Origin: Cryomorphaceae bacterium
Lineage (GTDB): Bacteria; Bacteroidota; Bacteroidia; Flavobacteriales; Crocinitomicaceae
Length of the DNA stretch: 46,193 nt
Assembly: GCA_021298235.1 (NCBI GenBank)
Contig: JAJTDX010000037.1
Location: forward strand, 1-46,193
Direction of reading: 5' to 3'
Below the pieces are notes generated by a model. That model was not told where the DNA came from and ran no database searches. It saw only the letters and a program-made list of their open reading frames with translations. The translations under genes were made by a program, and so were the position numbers. Positions 7,095-17,100 of the stretch are shown piece by piece. How positions within the stretch are numbered: position 1 is the first letter of the stretch; each line of letters begins with the position of its first letter.

Positions 7095-9505
7095 CTTCTG
7101 AAAATTCCAAGTATTGAATCCCTAAGATGAAGAAACCATTTTTTCGGTTTAGATAGTTCCTCAGATTCATAATACCCGTATCCATACCCGTATCCATACC
7201 CATACCCATATCCATACCCATAACCGTAGCCAGAGTGTCTGGAAGCTTCGACACCATTGAGAATGACATTGAGTTTATCGATCTGCTGCATATCGAATAA
7301 CTCTTTTACTCTCAGTGCAAAGTTCCGTTTTGAGAAATGTGATTTAAATACATAGATTGGAATATCCGCCTCTGTGAGGTTTTTAACTCCATCAGAAACC
7401 AACCCGATTGGAGGATTGTCGATGATAATTACATCGTATAATTCTTTGAGTTCCTCGATTAGCTCTGTATACCGTTTACTCAATAAAAGTTCAGAGGGAT
7501 TTGGAGGAATTGGACCAGCAGTAATGAAGTCAAGATTTGGAATCGCAGAATGTTGAATACACTGATCTAAAGTTACCTGATCGGTGATTAGCCCACTCAT
7601 CCCATAATTATTGTCCACATTAAATCCTAAATGCACTTTCGGTTTACGAAGATCGAGATCCAGTAGAATAGTTCTTTTCCCGGACATAGCAATAATCCCA
7701 GCCAAATTGAGTGCAACAAATGTCTTCCCCTCGCCTGAAATTGAAGAAGAAATCGCAATGGTCTTATAATGAGGATTCACATAGCTCATGTTTGTTCGAA
7801 TCTTTCTCATCGACTCCGCCATGACTGACTTAGGTGAGTCATGTACCACAATTTGCGAATACTTCATAACTGATTTCGACATTGGTACCCCCCCAAGAAT
7901 AGTCGCCTGATCAGGCAAAACTGTCCGAAGATCTTCAAGCATGTTTATTTCATTGAATGTGAGGTATTTGAAGAACATTACGCCCAATCCTAATATCACA
8001 CCAAACATGACCAATGAACTGAAAATCAATTTTCTATTTGGAGAAATCGGCGAGTCACTCACCGCGGGACGGGTCAAAATTCGATTACTCGAAGAATACC
8101 CCGCATCGGAAAGTGAATAAAGCGCTTTCTTTTCTGTGAGTAGATTGAAGTACTTTTCATTCAGGTCTTGAATATTTTTCAATCGCATGTACTCCATTTT
8201 CTTCTCTGGAAGTCCCATGAAATTTGCTTCTAACAAATCTATTTTTTCGGAGAGCGCAGCACTTTTCGTGACCAAACGCTGATACGTTGAATTCACTGAT
8301 TTGACGACAGTAGCAATTTTACGCTGAATCTTCTTATTGATCGCTTTAACCTCTGGATTGTCCTCAGTTACTCGATAAAGTAAGTCTTCTTTCTTTTCTA
8401 ACAGATCGAAAAGTGAAGTGATCTGACTGCCCAGAACCTGCTCATAACTTTTTCCGATCAATTCAGGCAGGAGCTTGTAAACATCCAAACGAGATGGATC
8501 GTCTTGAATTTTGGATGCGAGAAGACTTACTGAGCTAATCTCATCGTTCAGATTGTCTCTTTTCTCTCTGAGCTCATCAATATCGCTTGACAGGGAGTTA
8601 TCAGGCTGTCCCATATCCGTAAAGTTGGTCCGCATCTGAAAGAAACGTAAGCTGTCTTTTGAGTTTTTCAGCACCGAAGAAAGAGAATCAAGCTGGGAAT
8701 CAATGAAGTCGAGAATATTCTCAGAGCTTTTACGCTGCGTTTCATCGTAATTATCAATAAAGGCATTGGCCACTGCCAAGCTGAGATCATAACACAGTTC
8801 CGGATTATTGCCACGCACCTTTACCTGAATGGTATTTGCCACTGGATCGAGTGGAAAAACTTCAAGATTTCCGATGTATCTTGAGGCGAATGAGCTGACG
8901 CTATTGAAAATAAAGTGATGCTCGTTCTGGTCTGCATCAATTTTAAATTCCTTCGGGCTTGAAGCCTTGACAACAATATCGAAGTCCCTGTTCACTAAAT
9001 GTTGATTTAAGGCCCCCTTCAATTGAACCGGACTACCTTGCTTGACATAATTTAAGGTCACCAAAGAACCGTCAAAATCCACCGTAATAGGCACAGAGAC
9101 CAATGATGAATCTTTCAATTCGTACGGAATCACATGAAAATTCCCCGTGTTGTATCGTTCCTCTGTGAGTAACCTACCCTTGGAGTACACACTGACATTG
9201 TAATCAATATTCTCTACCGCTTTCTCAAAGAGATATTGCGAACGCATCAACTCGACATAAGAAGAAAGATTCGTTTGCCGAATGTTGATGTTTTCAATAT
9301 CAAAAAGCTCCTTCCCCTTATCGATGAACTCAAGCTGTAGAACGAGGGAAGATTCGTAAACAGGTTTCGTATACCTCAACACCAGGTATGCAAGTCCCGA
9401 AAAAAGCGCCACAAAAAGAATTGGCCACCACCAATGTCTCTTAAGAATCGTTTGAAGTATAAATGGATCGTAATCCTTGTTGACTATGATGCTTTGCTTT
9501 TTCAA
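7091..9505 (-). CDS. Wzc-like polysaccharide co-polymerase / BY-type tyrosine autokinase
   Basis: 804 residues. Controls chain length and export of exopolysaccharide or capsule through cycles of autophosphorylation. N-terminal Wzz domain with membrane segment 1 (about 26-44), long periplasmic coiled-coil/GNVR region, membrane segment 2 (about 492-514), then a cytoplasmic BY-kinase: Walker A S-G-E-G-K-T (near 590), Walker A' L-L-D-L-D-L-R-K-P (near 614) and Walker B V-I-I-I-D-N-P-P (near 692). The C-terminal tyrosine cluster is a run of ten Gly-Tyr pairs plus one Tyr (about 759-779), followed by a further 25 residues ending I-F-R-R. It lies four bases after the Wza-like gene, its expected partner. 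Confidence 0.95.
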   Translation of the reverse strand: MKKQSIIVNKDYDPFILQTILKRHWWWPILFVALFSGLAYLVLRYTKPVYESSLVLQLEFIDKGKELFDIENINIRQTNLSSYVELMRSQYLFEKAVENIDYNVSVYSKGRLLTEERYNTGNFHVIPYELKDSSLVSVPITVDFDGSLVTLNYVKQGSPVQLKGALNQHLVNRDFDIVVKASSPKEFKIDADQNEHHFIFNSVSSFASRYIGNLEVFPLDPVANTIQVKVRGNNPELCYDLSLAVANAFIDNYDETQRKSSENILDFIDSQLDSLSSVLKNSKDSLRFFQMRTNFTDMGQPDNSLSSDIDELREKRDNLNDEISSVSLLASKIQDDPSRLDVYKLLPELIGKSYEQVLGSQITSLFDLLEKKEDLLYRVTEDNPEVKAINKKIQRKIATVVKSVNSTYQRLVTKSAALSEKIDLLEANFMGLPEKKMEYMRLKNIQDLNEKYFNLLTEKKALYSLSDAGYSSSNRILTRPAVSDSPISPNRKLIFSSLVMFGVILGLGVMFFKYLTFNEINMLEDLRTVLPDQATILGGVPMSKSVMKYSQIVVHDSPKSVMAESMRKIRTNMSYVNPHYKTIAISSSISGEGKTFVALNLAGIIAMSGKRTILLDLDLRKPKVHLGFNVDNNYGMSGLITDQVTLDQCIQHSAIPNLDFITAGPIPPNPSELLLSKRYTELIEELKELYDVIIIDNPPIGLVSDGVKNLTEADIPIYVFKSHFSKRNFALRVKELFDMQQIDKLNVILNGVEASRHSGYGYGYGYGYGYGYGYGYGYYESEELSKPKKWFLHLRDSILGIFRR
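7169..7231 (-). repeat. Hexanucleotide repeat coding the (Gly-Tyr)10-Tyr tail of the tyrosine kinase
   Basis: Ten consecutive six-base units of the form GGN TAY, followed by one more TAT. Units vary at the third base (GGC, GGT, GGG, GGA; TAC, TAT), so the tract is partly degenerate, but blocks such as GGGTATGGA recur. The unit length is a multiple of three, so slippage would change the number of tyrosines without breaking the frame. Confidence 0.9.
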
Positions 9506-9509
9506 GGAA

Positions 9510-10286
9510 TTATTTGAATACGTTAATTATGGCAAATACGGATAGCACTGTTGACATTAAAGAAATGACTGGTGCTGCATCCTGAAGTAACTCCCGGATG
9601 AGATAAGGCTGAGGTTCCACGTAAATGTAATCATTTGCCTGAACAACTAAATCTGCATATTTTAATCCCTCAATCGTTGATAGATCAATTATAAATACTT
9701 TTCTTTCATCGCCATACTTCCGGATGACTTTAATCTTGTTTGCTTTTCCACGTTCAGGAATTCCCCCTGCCTGCGCCAAGACATCCATCAGTGTTGTGCG
9801 TACATTCGACAGTGGTACAACACGTGCATCACTTCCGTTTCCGGGAAAAACAATTACTTTTTGGCTTATTATTTTAACTTGTACGAAGGGCTTTTGGTAA
9901 AATGCCGCATATCTCGTTTCTAATGTATCTTCACATTGCTGAACAGTTAATCCAGTTACCTTCAGCTCACCAATGATGGGAACCTCGATCATTCCATTTG
10001 GACGTATGCGGTATTCATAACCAAAGGCAGATAAATTATTTCCAACCTGATTTCCTGCTGCGAGCGACTGCAGAATCATCTCTCCGTTATTGGTTGAAAT
10101 TGAAAATGTCAATTTATCATCCACAGACAAGACATATTCAGAAGGTGCAGCGAAAAGCACAGAATCTTTTTCGAAAGCCGTGTCCTTTGGGCTTTTGAAC
10201 ATGACATTGCTATTTATTCCGCAAGAGTGTAAGAAAAACCCTACACTAATGACATACACACATCTCATCAGAAAAATCATACGCAT
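9510..10286 (-). CDS. Wza-like polysaccharide export outer-membrane lipoprotein
   Basis: 258 residues. Forms the outer-membrane export channel for the polymer whose length is set by the Wzc-like kinase. Lipoprotein signal with lipobox L-H-S-C (Cys22). Polysaccharide-export domain about residues 45-140 (Y-V-L-S-V-D-D-K-L, then Y-R-I-R-P-N-G-M-I-E-V-P-I-I-G-E-L), an SLBB-type domain after it, and a hydrophobic C-terminus (L-M-S-T-V-L-S-V-F-A-I-I) that fits the membrane-spanning end seen in Wza. Two starts are close: ATG 10286, and ATG 10280, which overlaps the upstream TGA as ATGA like other junctions in this unit. The second is equally likely. Confidence 0.9.
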   Translation of the reverse strand: MRMIFLMRCVYVISVGFFLHSCGINSNVMFKSPKDTAFEKDSVLFAAPSEYVLSVDDKLTFSISTNNGEMILQSLAAGNQVGNNLSAFGYEYRIRPNGMIEVPIIGELKVTGLTVQQCEDTLETRYAAFYQKPFVQVKIISQKVIVFPGNGSDARVVPLSNVRTTLMDVLAQAGGIPERGKANKIKVIRKYGDERKVFIIDLSTIEGLKYADLVVQANDYIYVEPQPYLIRELLQDAAPVISLMSTVLSVFAIINVFK

Positions 10287-11491
10287 GCAGCCAGGAGTTT
10301 TTTGTAATAAGTTTCCATATTTTTAACTAGTCTCGTATAATGGAATTTGTCTTCTACGAAGGTCCATCCATTTTGTGACATTTCTTCCCTATTTTTTTTA
10401 TTCTTGAGCAAAAAAAGTAATTTCTCTGAAAATTTCTCAACGTTCATACTCGGGACGACAAATCCGGTATTACCATCATCTACAACATCCCTAACTCCTC
10501 CAACATCCGTAGCAATCACCGGTATTCCTGAAGCCTGCGCTTCAATTAGACTCACAGGCGTCCCTTCATTTAACGAAGTCAGACAGATAAGATCCATTCC
10601 TGCATTAAACTTTGCAATATCCAGAATCCAAGAGGTCATAACAATCTCGACGTGAACAGGCAAGGTCATTTTTTCAATACGCTGTTCCATTGTCTTTTTT
10701 TCTGAACCATCACCAACAATAAAGAATTTAACTGGAACCTCTACCACTCGTGCTACCGACTCAATAACATCGAGAAACATCTGATGATTCTTTACCGGAA
10801 CCAATCGACCTATCAGGGCAACAGCAACCTCATTATCAGATAAACCATATTCAGATCTCGTTAAAAACCGATATTTTTCTCGAGCTTCCTTAAAGCGAAG
10901 TAGGTCAAAGCCAAGTGGAACAACTTGAATATGTTCTCTAGAACAGATTTTATGCTCCTCACTTAGCTCCCTCCTCTGAAGTTCCGATATTGCGATAATT
11001 CCTGAAGATTGTTTCGCTAAATTACGTTCAATACTCTTGTAGAGAGTTGTCTTCATTTTTCCGAAATACGAGTGGAAGACATGTCCATGAAACGTATGTA
11101 CAACTACCGGCACCTTCATTTTGAATGCCGCTCTTCTTCCCAATGCACCTGCTTTGGAGGCATGGGTATGAACGATCTGTGGTCTAAACTCATGAATAAT
11201 TCGTTTCAACTCACGGTACGCTGCCCTGTCACTAAAAAATCCGGGATTTCGTTTCATGTCCCGAAGCAGAATAGGTTCCACCCCGTAATCCTGCAAGATA
11301 TGCAGGGAATCGATTTCGCCTTCTTCAGGCATGCCCCCGACAAGTAATGTCTCAAATTCATCCGAAATGTAACGGGCCAAAAAGACGGCGTTGTATGTCG
11401 GCCCCCCCATATTAAACCGGTTGATGATCCTAAGGATTTTGATCCTGTTTTTTGTGCCCTCGTTTTCTTCAAGCATTTTTGAAAGATTCAC
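10277..11491 (-). CDS. Glycosyltransferase family 4 (GT-B fold)
   Basis: About 400 residues. Adds a sugar to the growing lipid-linked repeat unit in the cytoplasm; donor and acceptor are unknown. N-terminal half with I-N-R-F-N-M-G-G-P-T, V-H-T-H-A-S-K-A-G and H-T-F-H-G-H-V. C-terminal half with the donor-binding region A-L-I-G-R-L-V-P-V-K-N-H, V-G-D-G-S-E, and the E-G-T-P-V-S-L-I-E-A-Q-A-S-G-I-P-V-I-A-T E-x7-E-like motif. The frame starts with GTG at 11491; ATG 11476 (five residues later) is an alternative. It is the first gene of the seven-gene minus-strand unit that ends in uvrA. No consensus promoter was found in the 105-base gap before dacB. Confidence 0.92.
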   Translation of the reverse strand: MNLSKMLEENEGTKNRIKILRIINRFNMGGPTYNAVFLARYISDEFETLLVGGMPEEGEIDSLHILQDYGVEPILLRDMKRNPGFFSDRAAYRELKRIIHEFRPQIVHTHASKAGALGRRAAFKMKVPVVVHTFHGHVFHSYFGKMKTTLYKSIERNLAKQSSGIIAISELQRRELSEEHKICSREHIQVVPLGFDLLRFKEAREKYRFLTRSEYGLSDNEVAVALIGRLVPVKNHQMFLDVIESVARVVEVPVKFFIVGDGSEKKTMEQRIEKMTLPVHVEIVMTSWILDIAKFNAGMDLICLTSLNEGTPVSLIEAQASGIPVIATDVGGVRDVVDDGNTGFVVPSMNVEKFSEKLLFLLKNKKNREEMSQNGWTFVEDKFHYTRLVKNMETYYKKLLAACV

Positions 11492-11596
11492 ATTTCGAAC
11501 GCAAGCGTTATCTAAGCAATAGATTGTTGAAAATTAATTTGGCCTCAGAGAATTTGCACATGGATAATATTCAATTTTAAACTTTCTAAATCTCGT

Positions 11597-12963
11597 ATGA
11601 AATTAAGGATTTTTGGCCTAGTTTGCATTGCTCTCGGAATATTTAACAGTTTACAAGCTCAAAATAAAGCGAATGATGTTCTGAAAGAAATGGTACAGTC
11701 ACCGGAATTTCAATCATCAGGAATATCTTTGTTGGTTACTGATTTGAAAACTGGAAATAGAATTTTAGAACACCAACCTTACCTTGCACTATCGCCAGCG
11801 TCCACGGTCAAATTATTTACAACTGCAGCAGCATTGGAGATACTTGGTCCGGACTACAGACCGCAAACAAGAATTTATAGAGACGGTGTCGTTAAGGACA
11901 GCATACTATTTGGGAACATCTGGATCCGAGGCGGGGGCGATATGACCCTTGGAAGTAGATTTTTTAATGACAATGAACATCTGAAAGATTTCCTTATATC
12001 CTGGTCCGACAGCCTAAAATCATTGGGAATAAAACGAATTAACGGCAGCATCATTGCAGATGGTTCAGAATTCGGTTATTCCGGGGTTCCCGATGGTTGG
12101 ACATGGGCCGACATTGGAAATTATTATGGTTCCGGACCTTCAGGCATAGTGCTTTTTGACAACTCCATACGTTACTCATTTCGGACAGGAAGCGCTGGAA
12201 ATCAGACCGAACTCATCAAAACTTTTCCTGAGGTTCCCGAACTTACGTTCCATAATTTTATCAGATCAGAAAATGTAAATGATGACAACTCATATATTTA
12301 CGGAGGACCTTATTCAAATGACAGATTTGGCACAGGTTCGCTTCCGGCAAATAAATCTCAATTTGCAGTTCGTGGAAGTCTGCCGGATCCTGAGTTTCAG
12401 CTTGCAGTAGAGCTTACCAAGGCACTTGAAGCTGCTGGAATTGATGTGGGCTCTGATCCAAAAGGAGTAAGAAAAGACAGACTTTATGTGAATAACCATT
12501 ATGGACTTGACTTCACATTACTTTTTAGCTGGAAAGGACAGAAAGTTGCAGATATCGTGAAGCTCACCAACATGAGAAGCATCAATCATTTCGCCGAACA
12601 ACTTGTATGTTTGATTTCGTATAAAAAAACAGGTAACGGCTCTTATGAAAAAGGAATAAAGGAGCTCGAAAGGTATTGGGAACAAAAAATTGATTCGAAA
12701 GGATTGTTTCTAAAAGATGGTTCAGGATTATCGCGGACAAATGCAGTTAGTGCGTATCATTTCTGCGAACTATTGAAACAAATGGAAAAAAGGTCTCAGC
12801 TAAAAGTGGAACGATGGCTAGAATTAAATCATACTCAGGTTATGTGCTCACTCAAAGCGGAAATAAGCTTGGGTTTGCCATTGTTCTGACAAATTTTTCC
12901 GGATCCTCCTCCAATGCCGGAACATGGATTGAGAAAATCCTGAATCAGCTAGCTTTATTGTAA
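11597..12963 (+). pseudogene. dacB: D-alanyl-D-alanine carboxypeptidase/endopeptidase PBP4 (DacB), frameshifted with an internal deletion
   Basis: A periplasmic serine peptidase that trims peptidoglycan cross-links. Signal peptide to about residue 21, S-x-x-K motif S-T-V-K (S69-K72), S-I-N (328-330), and D-G-S-G-L-S all sit in frame 0, which then stops at 12887-12889. The third catalytic motif K-S-G-T and the conserved end (S-Y-S-G-Y-V, then L-G-F-A-I-V-L) are encoded in the -1 frame from about 12790 to the TAA at 12961-12963. The junction is the A6 run at 12786-12791. Between D-G-S-G and K-S-G only about 29 residues remain, against about 60 in E. coli DacB as I recall it. About 100 bases therefore seem lost, with a net change that breaks the frame. 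It is either a true pseudogene or a cloning/assembly error. It overlaps the convergent ddl stop by nine bases. Confidence 0.85.
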
Positions 12964-13920
12964 TTCTACTTCGACCACTTCTTCCCAGAATTCACGAAGA
13001 GTCATCCCGGAACAAGCAATCATCTGAGGAACAATACTCGCCGGAGAGAAGCCCGGAGTGGTGTTTACCTCAATGACGTAAGGAGTATCATTAACTAGCA
13101 TAAAATCGATGCGAGCAACCGCACGTAACCCCAAAAGATCGTAGATGTATTTTGCTCTTTGCTGCACTTTTTCACGCAAAGAATCGCTTATTCTTGCAGG
13201 CGTGATCTCCTGTGATTTTCCATGATATTTCGCATCGTAATCGAAAAATTCGTTTTCTGAAGCTATTTCTGTAAGCGGCAACGCCACAATGCTATTTCTT
13301 CCCCTGTAAACGCCACATGTCACTTCGGTTCCGTCAAGAAATGACTCAATCACCACCTCATCTCCTTCCCCGAAAGCAAGTTGAAGGGCAGGCAATAATT
13401 GATCCGCTGATTTCACTTTTGAAATACCAAAACTCGAACCTGAGTCGGAAGGCTTCACAAACACTGGCAGACCAAGCTTCTCAAGAATTAACGATTCGTT
13501 GACAAAATCTCTTCTTTTTAGCTTGACAGAATCGGCTACCTCAATACCAAATGCACGTAAAAATTGGTTACAATACCACTTATCAAAAGACAAAGCAGAG
13601 GCCAACGGTCCGGAATTCACATAGGGTATGGCTTTTAATTCGAGGAGGGCCTGTAGCTTCCCGTTTTCACCTGGATCACCATGTACGTAAACTACTGCAG
13701 CATTCAACTTTGTGGTGCCATCGGGAGTTTCAAATGACATACTATCCAGTGAAAAAACAAATTGTGCATCAGCAATGATTGCGAAAAAACCTTCCCTTTT
13801 GACCAATATCGGAAAAACATTAAATCCTGATGGGAAATTTGCACAAATTGTCTGTGCACTTTTCATTGAAATTTCCCATTCAGAGGAAAATCCACCACAA
13901 AATATCCCGATATTTTTCAT
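12955..13920 (-). CDS. ddl: D-alanine--D-alanine ligase
   Basis: 321 residues from the chosen ATG. Makes the D-Ala-D-Ala dipeptide for peptidoglycan. N-terminal G-I-F-C-G-G-F-S-S-E-W-E-I-S (family G-G-x-S-x-E), H-G-D-P-G-E-N-G-K-L-Q-A-L-L, ATP-grasp loop K-P-S-D-S-G-S-S-F-G-I-S-K, R-I-D-F-M, and C-terminal E-V-N-T-T-P-G-F-S that binds Mg and ATP. A 12-residue upstream extension would need a TTG start at 13956. ATG 13920 gives the normal N-terminus and has GGAG just upstream on the minus strand. It converges with dacB, whose product acts on the peptide ends Ddl helps create. Confidence 0.95.
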   Translation of the reverse strand: MKNIGIFCGGFSSEWEISMKSAQTICANFPSGFNVFPILVKREGFFAIIADAQFVFSLDSMSFETPDGTTKLNAAVVYVHGDPGENGKLQALLELKAIPYVNSGPLASALSFDKWYCNQFLRAFGIEVADSVKLKRRDFVNESLILEKLGLPVFVKPSDSGSSFGISKVKSADQLLPALQLAFGEGDEVVIESFLDGTEVTCGVYRGRNSIVALPLTEIASENEFFDYDAKYHGKSQEITPARISDSLREKVQQRAKYIYDLLGLRAVARIDFMLVNDTPYVIEVNTTPGFSPASIVPQMIACSGMTLREFWEEVVEVELQ

Positions 13921-13978
13921 TCTCCGAGGTTTGGATACGAAGTTACATTTTCTCAAAACTCAACTTTGTCTTGATGTT

Positions 13979-13986
13979 CAAAGTTA
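13979..13986 (-). promoter_or_regulatory. -7 promoter element for ddl
   Basis: TAACTTTG on the minus strand, a perfect TAnnTTTG. It would give a leader of about 55 bases to the ATG at 13920 and places the TTG at 13956 inside the leader. No clear -33 match. Confidence 0.45.
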
Positions 13987-14106
13987 TTGGACGTGAATTG
14001 TTGATTTTCCTTTTTTGAATAGTTCAGTTGAATGAGGAATCTAAATAAGAACAGAAAATGTTGAAAAGCTTTGCTTCAAACAACCTCATTTTACGGAGGT
14101 TTGGTT

Positions 14107-14114
14107 TATATTTG
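14107..14114 (+). promoter_or_regulatory. -7 promoter element for the HYR-repeat surface protein operon
   Basis: TATATTTG matches TAnnTTTG. The predicted start of transcription lies about 25 bases before ATG 14146, and this argues against the in-frame TTG at 14071, which lies upstream of the promoter. Confidence 0.5.
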
Positions 14115-14145
14115 TCGCTGTTTTAGCAAAATACGTTTTGAACTT

Positions 14146-17100
14146 ATGTTACGTAATTTAATTCTAACACTATTTGCACTTCAATGCCTTCAGGCATTTT
14201 CGCAAACAGCAACGCTCTTCAGCGATAATTTTGAATCCACTGCCGGTGCATGGACGATACAAGGTGTAGAAACCCCCAATAAATGGCAACAAGGTGATTG
14301 CGCGGGAAATGGTCTTTCGGTTGCAGGTGACAGTTCTCTCTACGTGAGTGACGGAACAACCGGTACTGGATGTACAGTCTCCTACGCCTATCAAAATTCC
14401 CCTTCCGGTACTCTTTTTACTTTGGCATATACTACAGTAAATGCATCTTGCGCGTCAACACTTGAGCTCTTCTTTGACTACAGAAATGTTGGAGTCTTGT
14501 CTGAAGATTTCACTGAAGTCGTATACAGTACAGATGGAGGAGGATCGTGGACTGCTCTAAGTACACTACCGGTGAATACTCCCTGGACAAGCACTTCAAT
14601 CAATTTACCGGCAACACTAGATTTTACGACCTTTGAAATTGGATTCAGATTCACATATACAGATGCAAATACTGGAGCTGAGCCTACCGCGATTGACAAC
14701 ATCAGAATAGTCGGAATTGATACTCAAAGTCCGCTGATCGTTTGTCCTACAGCAGTCACACAATCTATGAATTCATCTTGCGACGCAATAGCAGATGATT
14801 ACGGAAAGAATCTCGTGGATCTCTCTGACAACTGCACCGACTCAGCTAGTATAATTGTGACTCAAAACATTCCAATTGGAACAGATCTGGGACTTGCACC
14901 TGGAGAAACAGTCAATATAATTGTCACAGCGGAAGATGAAGCCGGCAATTCAAGCAGTTGTAATTTTACATTAACCGCAATTGACGATACGGATCCGCAA
15001 ATTACCTTTTGTCCCGGAGACACCATAATTTACGTTGACAACAATTGTGATGGCTTGGTAGGTGACTATGCTGCTTTGGCAACGGGAACAGATTTTTGTT
15101 CTCCAACCCTTTCCATAACCCAGTTGCCTGCGCCGGGGACAACCATTTCAGGACACAACATAACCACTCCGGTGACGATTACCTTAGAGGATGTAAGTGG
15201 AAATTCAATCTCATGTGTACTGAATGCATTGACTTTAGACACATTGCCTGTTGAGGTGATTTGCCCATCTGACACGGTGGTTTATGCCAGTGCAAGTTGT
15301 AACGGTGTATTGTTGGATTACACAAGTTCAGTAACTGCTACAGATAATTGTGTGTCGAGCTCAAGCTTGATGTTTGCTCAATCCCCAATTCCAAGTACAA
15401 CAATTGCAGCTGATCAACAAATAACTATTACAGTCACAGGAGGCATTCCTTCCACTCCGGTAAGCTGCCAATTTACGGCAATGCTGGTTGATACAATTAA
15501 ACCAACAATTCTCTGTCCAACACCGACCTCATTGATTTTAAGCACTTCTTGTGATGTTACCATGACAGATTACACCTCAGTCGTTGGGTGGGCAGACAAT
15601 TGTGAGAGCAATGCCTCGAATATGATTTTCTCTCAAGTTCCTGCAGGTGGCAGTATCATAGACACTACAACAAATGTAACAATAACCGTTACAGACCCTT
15701 CCGGCAATTCAGTCTCATGTGGTTTTATTCAAACGGTTATCGACAATATCGACCCGATAGTGACCTGCCCAGGTGATCAAGTCCTAAGCTTAAACAGCAG
15801 TTGTTTTGCTACGATTCCGGATTTTGAAGTTTTGGTAACAGCGTCTGACAATTGCTTTTACAATTCGGCCGTAAGTATTAGCCAAAGCCCACCTGCTGGA
15901 ACAACCTTGAACGGTCCCGCTGTCATTACGATTACAGGTACTGACGAATCTGGTAACGAAAACACCTGTACGTTTAATGTCACTATTGCCGACAATTCAG
16001 CTCCAATAGTGATCTGTCCTTCTGACGAATCGGTTTCTCAAGATGCGACGTGTGACTATCTTATGCCAAATCTTTCAGGGCTGGTCACATATTCTGACAA
16101 CTGTACGGCACAAGGGTCCTTGATTTTTGCTCAAACACCCTCTGTGGGTACTAGTCTTACGGCTGGAGTGCATACGGTACAGATAACTGTTACCGATGGA
16201 GGAGGATTACAAAGTACATGTTCCTATCAATTGACGGTTGAGGACCAAATCCTTCCTCAAATAAGCTGTCCCGGAAACGTGAGCTTGAATGTAGATGGAG
16301 GATGTAACGCTACGATAGGTGATTACTCGGGTGACGTTACCGTTTCGGACAATTGCACCTCCGTTGGACAATTGGTCATCACGCAAGCACCAACTGCAGG
16401 AAGTTCAATCTCCTCTAACACGCAAATCACAATGACCGTTCAAGATTTGAATGGCAACAGTGCTTCCTGTAACTTTTTTGCTCTGATCGTAGACAACAGT
16501 GCACCCACATTGAATTGCCCGCTCTCTCTCACTGTAACCGCTACTTCAGCATGTGAATATCTGGTTCCCGACATGGGTGCAGAGGTTCTAGTAAATGATA
16601 ACTGTCCTGCAGGACTCGTTCTAAGTCAAAACCCACCAGTGGGCACACCGATTTCTTCGGGTCCGGTTTCTGTGCTAATCACCGCAAATGATGGAAACGG
16701 AAATTCTACTTCCTGTGCGACTTTGTTAACACCAAGTGACTTTCAAATACCAATTGTAAACTGTCCAAGCCCAGCTCCGGTGAACATCGGCTCGAACTGT
16801 GACTTTACCTTACCGAATTACTCTGGTACGACACTCGTTCTAGACAACTGTTCAAACTTTCAAATTATTCAAACTCCGGCCGCAGGAACTGTTTTAGGAA
16901 CAGGAGCACACAGTATACAAATGGATGTCATTGATATTGGTGGAAATACAGCCCAATGTTCCTTCATCCTTGATGTTTTTGAAACTATTCCACCTGTCAT
17001 AAGCTGTCCAAATGATACCATCTTGTGCACCGACGTGTATACTTTTACAGATCCTATTTACAGCGACAATTGTTTTGCTTTTATCACCCAAACTGATGGT

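Noticed and set aside
7084..7269. Minus-strand frame rich in Met-Asp-Met-Gly repeats
   Set aside because: It is the shifted reading of the Gly-Tyr hexanucleotide repeat in the tyrosine kinase gene; no start signal or family likeness.
12784..12793. Programmed -1 frameshift in dacB at A-AAA-AAG
   Set aside because: The heptamer's zero-frame codons do not match the upstream frame (which reads GAA AAA AGG), and about 33 family residues are missing as well, so recoding alone cannot explain the break.
14071..14145. TTG start of the HYR protein
   Set aside because: It is upstream of the likely -7 element and precedes the signal peptide by 25 residues.
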